From positions 6,942,664 through 7,006,663 of the forward strand of contig CM049315.1 of NCBI GenBank assembly GCA_026874595.1: a DNA stretch of 64,000 bases, in the 5' to 3' direction. Both the position numbers and the translations under genes were made by a program. The stretch is from Sipunculus nudus (Eukaryota; Annelida; Sipuncula; Golfingiida; Sipunculidae). The notes below the pieces were generated by a model. That model saw only the letters and a program-made list of their open reading frames with translations, had not been told where the DNA came from and did not search any database. This document shows positions 57,990-64,000 of this stretch, in pieces. Each line of letters starts with the position of its first letter. The first letter of the stretch is position 1.

Positions 57990-60620
57990 TCTGGCATGGG
58001 TGCACACAACACTTAAATGATTGTAGCTGGCACCACCAGTCTTGTATACAAATAAGCTATCAGAGATATATACATATGCCCAATTTCAGACTGATATATC
58101 AAACCCCTCCTGAGAAAAACGCAGGGACACACACTGTGCAAAAGTCATTGTAGGTGGCGACACCTGTCTTGTGAGCGAGAAAGCCATCAAAGATACATAG
58201 ACAGGTCAAAATATTAGGCCAATACATCAAAATTACCTTGAGTCTGATGCATGGGGCTGACCAGGCTTAGGTGAGAAAGGCTGTTGCCTGAATGAACTGT
58301 GACAAATTGCTTGCTCAGGCTACTGCACTGAGTGAACTCATGACCTGCACCTGGCTAGACTGAGTGAACTTTTGACCTGAACCTGGCTGCAGGGAGTGAA
58401 CTCTTGACCTGTTGCATAATCTGACACAGTTGGCAGTCTGCCAAAGCTATAAATAGAATGCAGCTACTGCACTGAGTAAACTCCTGACCCATACCTTGCT
58501 GCACTGAGTAAACTCTTGACCTGTTGCCTAATCTGATACAGTTGGCAGTCTGCCAAAGCTATAAATAGATCCAGACTGACCTCTAGCCTGTTGCCAAATC
58601 TGAAATAGTAGCCACACCATTGCATAAGCTCATGCAGGGGCCCTGCCCTGAAGGGCTTGACACCCACGAAGTGATCACATGGTGCCTATGAGGTGTTCAC
58701 ATGTCACCCATGAGGTGATCACATGCCTCGTGCTTGGCTGCACTGATTGAACTCTTGACCTATATCTGGCTGCACTGAATGAACTCTTGATCTGTTGCCA
58801 AATCTGAAACAGTTGGCAGTTTCTCAACCTATTTAAATATACAGACACAAGGCCACCTAAGAATAATTTTTGTGCCATGTTACAGAAGTTTTAATTGAAA
58901 CAATAATTTTATAGAAGAACAGTTTGAGTCCTCAGTTTGTTTTGACATAATAATGGCCATAAGAAATTATGGGTTAATATACAGATGACCAATGACCCCT
59001 GTACAAAAAAAGGTCAGTGCAGGTGGCGCCACCAATACCTGAATTTCATATATAACTCATGTGAACAACACTGGCATAAAATTTGGTGACAATAGCTCTG
59101 GCCGTTTCTGAGATTGTCATTTTAGTATGTATTTTTGGACAGATAACTAGGTTAAACTTCCTGTAATTCGGCCAAAATTCACCAAACTTGAACCATTTGA
59201 ACAAACTTGAGAGAGATGGTATAAAAGATTATTTCTGTGAAATATTGAACAAATTGGATTGACATTTTTGGAGGAGAAAATTTTTAAAGGTTTTTTAGCT
59301 TTTTCTCAATAAAATCTGAAAAAAATGCAGTTTTTTTCAGATGGCTAATTTTTGGCATTAAATTTCATGATGCAAGCTCCAGTCGTTTTAGAAATAGTAT
59401 GGGTGAACGTATACCTGTGATTGTAAACATTGCCTGGTATGAGGAATATCTAAAATCATTCTTGTCAATATTAACCACAGATAACCTGAAATCTAAATGT
59501 CTAGAGGCATGATGTAATGGATGCTGATAAACTGGTTCCAGGCTAGATGTTTCTGCTTCACACAGCTAACATATATGGTAAAATGACTCAATTCAATCTT
59601 TATAATTCAGCCAAAATTCATTCTTTGGAACCATAAAAGACAATTATTATAAGAATTATTCAGGGGATTATTCTTGTAAAATATTAAACAAATTAGCCTC
59701 AGTGGCATCAGTCAAAAAAACATTTTGCAGGTTTATAACTCATATGGGAAAATAAAGCAAAAACGCTAAGTTAAGCTTCCCATAACTCAGCCAAAAAGCA
59801 CTGAACCAAAACCATTTGAACAAATTTGAATTATGAACATCTAAGGATAATTAATGTGTGAGATTTAAGAATTTAGGCCAGTGGTTTTTGAGAAGAAGAT
59901 CTTTGTGGCCACTGAGCTAAAATGGGCTGTTATGGCATATCACTAAATTCAGCTTCCCATAACTCTGCCAAAAGTTACTGAACTGAGACCATTTGAACAA
60001 ACTTCAGAAAGCACTACCCTAGGATCATTTCTGTGCTATATTAAACAATTTGGCCATATGGTTTCAGAGAAGAAGTTTTTGTAGCTGTAAGTGTGATACA
60101 GGCACTGATGACCCCCGTACAAAGAAGGCAGATGCAGGTGGCGCCATCAATACCTCAATTTTGGATATGACTCAAGTGACCAACATTGGCATAAAATTTG
60201 ATGATGATAGCTCCAGCCGTTTCTAAGATTGTAATTTTAGTGTGCTTTCTTGGACAGATGACTAAGTTCAACTAGCAGTAACTCAGCCAAAAATCACCGA
60301 ACTTAAACCATTCAAACAAACTTGAGAGAGATAGTTCCAGGGATCATTTCTGTGAAACATTGGACAATTTGGCTGAACATTTTTGGAGAAGAAGATTTTT
60401 AAAGCTTTTTTTAGCTTTTTCCCTATAAAATCTAAGAAAATTTATTAGCCAAAAAATAAGAAAAATCAGATAGAGTCTTTTAGATGTCTAATTTTTTGCA
60501 TGAAATTTTGTGATGCTAACTCTTGCCGTTTTCAAGATAGTATGGGTTAACGTAGAGACGACGGACACCGGCCGACGGATGCCGGACGACGCCACACCAT
60601 CACATAAGCTCACAGGTTCG
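57990..60620 (+). mobile_element. HINE/pearl-like repeat region, family E, boundaries unclear
   Basis: Repeated core phrases CAGCCAAAAATCACCGAAC / ACCATTTGAACAAACTTGAG (59169, 59781, 59963, 60280) and GGTGGCGCCACC or near matches (58153, 59022, 60137). A 3' GACGACGGACACCGGCCGACGG tract lies at about 60555-60590, followed by CCATCACATAAGCTCAC. A similar CCACACCATTGCATAAGCTC at about 58612 suggests a second, truncated 3' end. The part 58310-58830 holds tandem CTGCACTGAGTGAACTCTTG units and two perfect TTGGC-N5-GCCAA palindromes. No clear 3' hairpin is visible. Confidence 0.5.
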
Positions 60621-61359
60621 CTAACAATTTACTCAGTTTTGGACTCAGACTCAGTTTTGCAATATATTTTTTCATGGACCCTGGGAAGAGTCTTCAGTCA
60701 CTGTATCTAACAGTGACAAAGCATGGCCTGCTGATGGTCTGGCTGTCAGACAGCAAGATGCCCAGACCCATCCATCACTGCAGCTTAAATGACTCTCCCT
60801 AAGCTCGGATAAATTTGTGCTCAAATATAATGACTTTTTTGTGGAGTCTCTATTCTGGATTGTAAATGGATTGATATATTTCAGCAATACACTAGCTTGA
60901 GACAATACACTTGTCTCACATATGTCTATTATGTGTGTCTGATATATTTACAACAATGAAAATGCTTCCTTATACATGCCATTCATATTATCAGATGAGT
61001 TTTTTTGTTTGAAATTTGTAAGATCTGTTTATGGTGACAGTGACCACTCAAAAATTAAATAACAAACAGTTTTCAGCTCACAATGACAATTTAGATTCAC
61101 ACTTTGTACTGATATTTTTAATGTCCATGCAGCAGCAATATTTAAATTATTTTTCTTTGAGTACTTGTCAGAGGTAATGTTTTCTTTCATGTTTAGTTTT
61201 TTTTTCTCCGGCTGACAGCAGCATTATACGCAAAATGAGGGGATTAGTTTTTTATAAAAACTGCTAATTGATTAACTTATTTTTTACGCAAACATTTAAT
61301 GTCTTACCATGCCAAGGTGTGATAACTGCTATCACTTTGAAACAATATATATGAAGCAT
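60621..61359. other. No supported feature upstream of the candidate promoter
   Basis: AT-rich; homeobox-like TAATTGATTAA near 61266. No frame with support. Confidence 0.5.
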
Positions 61360-61465
61360 TGGCTATATAAATACAAGAAGTCAACACCAACATTAAATAG
61401 ACAGCAGCTCTGAAGCTATTCAGCACCGCTGCCAGCCAAACTTACCTGCAGATAACACAGTAAGT
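61360..61465 (+). promoter_or_regulatory. TATA-box promoter with putative first exon and splice donor
   Basis: TGGCTATATAAATAC holds a consensus TATA box (TATATAAA from 61364). About 30 bp downstream, near 61395, transcription would start in AAATAGACAGCAGC. A GC-richer, ATG-free stretch follows (possible 5' UTR exon) and ends at AACACA|GTAAGT, a consensus donor at 61460. Compact, correctly spaced signals argue for a real promoter of a gene continuing on the + strand. The next exon is not recognisable before the window ends. Confidence 0.45.
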
Positions 61466-63715
61466 AATTTCTAAGGCTGAAGTTGGCAGACTTTGCACAG
61501 CTTAAAAAATAAGAATGTGACTCTCAAAAGGATAAAACCCACAGGTAGCCATAATTATCTTTTTAGATAATGAATGCAATGTAGCATTTTGTGTACTAAT
61601 TTTTTTATGATAATCAATAAATGGATATTTTTAGATTTATTTCTGTATGCTGAAAGCAGATGCTTCATGTTTTTATTTTAATATGAAGTGTACATCAACA
61701 AAACTACCACAAATTAAAACATAACTCAATATTTAATTAAAACCTATATAGGTTTGGAAATGATTGATAAATGTATAACACTTAAATTTATGATAATTCA
61801 CATTTAAAATATATGATAAACTTGCTTTAAATTTGATATTTCCTTTGTATCATTACCATATTAAAGCAACTTCGGACAGGCCTTTTAAAGCCACCAACAA
61901 GCCAAGCCGAGGCACAAGAAAGGTGGCTGCTGACTAAAAATCAGCCAAGGGTTGTCAAACCCAGCCACAGTTTGGTGGCTCTAGCATTACCAGAGATCTG
62001 AATAAAATGGACATGAACTAAGCCTGCCAAGAGGGAAATATAATTTGAATGGGAAGGATAATCTAACCAAGCAGATCTGATGTTGATTCTAAGATAATAC
62101 TAAGAAGTCTCAAATTTGACTCGGAGGGTTGGAAAAACTCCAGCCCATTTTGTTTTTATTCCTAAATGATTTCGAGTGCTGGGCCTACCACAAGTCTTCA
62201 TTATTTATTACTGAGCAAGCTAAATTTCACCCCTGGTTTGAAGAATGCCCCTGGGGGGCACCAATGATCATGCAAGACACTAAACCCACTGCAGGAAGTT
62301 TTAATTTCATCAAGCAAGTTTTAAGGTTGTCTTACTTCACAATGATTCCCCTAGGACTGTAGCCTTATATTATTCTAGAATTCTGCTCTGTCATGAGATC
62401 ATACTTCATCAACCATAAGATGTAATGCCAATCTTCCACATGAGGGTAGCCCCAAAAAGAATTAATAATACTGATTGTAAATTCTGCTGGTGGTAATAAA
62501 GTTGCTGTTCCTGCCATGTAAACCACTGATCCTCAAACAATTTTTATACCTCAGCATTACAGGAATCTAATTTATTGACTTGCTTGTGCTTTTACTTTCA
62601 TCACAAGGATCCTATTCTTTTTATTATTACAAGTTAATAACAAATATTTTTCTTTTAAGGCTTCGTGCTGGATTTACAACCTGTCTTTAATAAGCAAATT
62701 CTAGCACTGATTTTTGAAAATACCAAACCTCACCTAAGAAAGTCTCCTTTATTTATCACAATGTCTTGATGATCTCCATTTGTGTCAAATAAAATATCCT
62801 CAATAAACTAATTCTCATTGTTCAGGGGCTTGTTTGCACAACTAATTTTGGACTATTGAGATGATTTTGAAAATATCTGAACATGTATATAGTACTGAAC
62901 ATACCTGTATATTGTAAAATACAATGATAAAGTTAAACATGTATGGTGGAATAAAGAAAGCCTGTAGTGTAATGAAAAAGAATTGTTATCATTTATTATA
63001 GGGGTTAGGAGTCATACATGTGAAAGTGATTTGCATTAGAAATTGTAATAATTGAAATATAAATATGCTTCCAGTGATATAGACTGGACCATATATATAT
63101 GAGATGGGTACGAGCACACTCAATATGACCAAGATAGAATACATGACATAGGGTATGAATGAATCATTGATAAAACCTGAGGAAGGTCACAGTCACATCA
63201 GATAAACAACTGATAAGTAGAAACTTTTTATATGACAAAAGCAGGCGTATGACAGTGAAACTTTTGTTTATGCTTTCCTGCACTATGATTTTCAAAAACT
63301 GACACAAAAATTGCAGGAAACTGTAGCATATATCATATGCAGTGTAGGCCAACAGCTCTTAAACCATAATTTCACAAAGCGCTGTCTACACATGGAGGCA
63401 AACCAAGTCAGTTGTTATACTTAGTTTTCTTTTGTCAATTGATGATTGCCTGATTGCCTCACAAGCTATGGTATCCTAACAGTACCTGCAATGTCATTGA
63501 TTGTAAGTAAAATTTGGATATTATAAGATCTCAAATTTGTATCTGTCTTCTTCAAACATGCAAATACAATCATGTATCCTAATAACATGGATTTTAACAG
63601 TCCTGGTCATTTTTCTCTGCTTGTCTATAAAATATAACATACAAGTCAAAATCTATGGACTTGTTACACAAACCCTATATAACAGGACTTAGCTTGAGTA
63701 TATGCGAAGCTGTAA
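61466..63715. other. Probable intron or intergenic; no supported exon
   Basis: AT-rich. A GC-richer patch at about 61865-61985 with GGTGGCT/AGCCACC words is the only local structure. The 77-codon frame at 62129-62362 begins MEKLQPILFLFLNDFE but has no recognised domain. Confidence 0.45.
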
Positions 63716-64000
63716 TTATACACATCTGAATGTTTCTATTAACTTACTCCACATTGTATGCAACACCTAATTATCCCTTTAAATCCACACATCTGAATGT
63801 TCCTTTCAACTTACTTCACATTTTGTGTAACACCTAATTATCCTTTTTAATCCACTAATCTGAAATTTTCAACAACTTACTCCACATTGTATGTAACACC
63901 TAATTATCCCTTTAAATCAACACATCTGAATGTTCCTTTCAAATTTACTTCACATTTTGTGTAACACCTAATTATCTTTTTAAATCCACTAATCTGAAAT
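63716..64000. repeat. 67-bp tandem repeat with 134-bp dimer, continues past the window
   Basis: AACACCTAATTATC recurs at about 63765, 63830, 63897 and 63966. Two variants alternate: ACTCCACATTGTATG and ACTTCACATTTTGTG. Confidence 0.88.

Overview
This window looks like a repeat-dominated stretch of a marine invertebrate nuclear genome, most likely a mollusc. It is AT-rich with no operon-like gene packing. It is crowded with tandem-core 'pearl'/Helentron-associated (HINE-type) elements carrying (GGAC)n tracts, which are typical of bivalves and gastropods. The host assignment is inference; no host gene could be identified by family. No rRNA, tRNA or CRISPR locus was found.

Layout. 1-31 kb: at least seven complete or nested HINE-like elements in four or more sequence families (about 1-376 minus strand, 1766-2900, 11694-12456, 13919-16035 with a second-family copy nested at 14294-15044, 18280-20692, 23459-24622, 26185-28340, and a partial at 30660-30910). 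The same stretch holds a non-autonomous hAT-like element (12614-13568), a 25-bp minisatellite (16431-17782) and an inverted pair of palindrome-rich arms around one HINE. 33.5-34.7 kb: a 51-bp minisatellite. 36332-43928: a nearly complete Ty3/gypsy LTR retrotransposon with Gmr1-type gene order (Gag-PR-integrase-RT-RNase H), two 1124-bp LTRs that differ at about six positions, and a 5-bp target duplication. Its coding region lies in one frame, broken only by three in-frame stops. 44.1-45.7 kb: a direct duplication with an almost invariant 74-bp core. 47.3-57.7 kb: a minisatellite cluster (40-, 47- and 36-bp units, plus a C-rich repeat in inverted orientation), in which a 745-bp solo LTR has inserted. 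58-60.6 kb: another HINE-like repeat. 61.36 kb: a TATA-box promoter with a splice donor 100 bp downstream, the best candidate for the start of a host gene, reading out of the window on the + strand.

Host coding evidence is weak: four short exon-like segments (1370-1509 +, 9280-9455 -, 53132-53227 +, 55783-56002 -) supported by splice-site-like borders and open frames only. The very long open frames at 48.6-51 and 53.8-57.7 kb are minisatellites without stop codons, not genes.

The most interesting material is (1) the HINE-like families, which do not share sequence but share a layout: 5' ACTAGA-like or palindromic end, subterminal inverted repeat, tandem core often holding the palindrome GGTGGCGCCACC, GGAC tract, 3' hairpin, A/T-rich tail; and (2) the Gmr1-like element with a SCAN-like Gag region.
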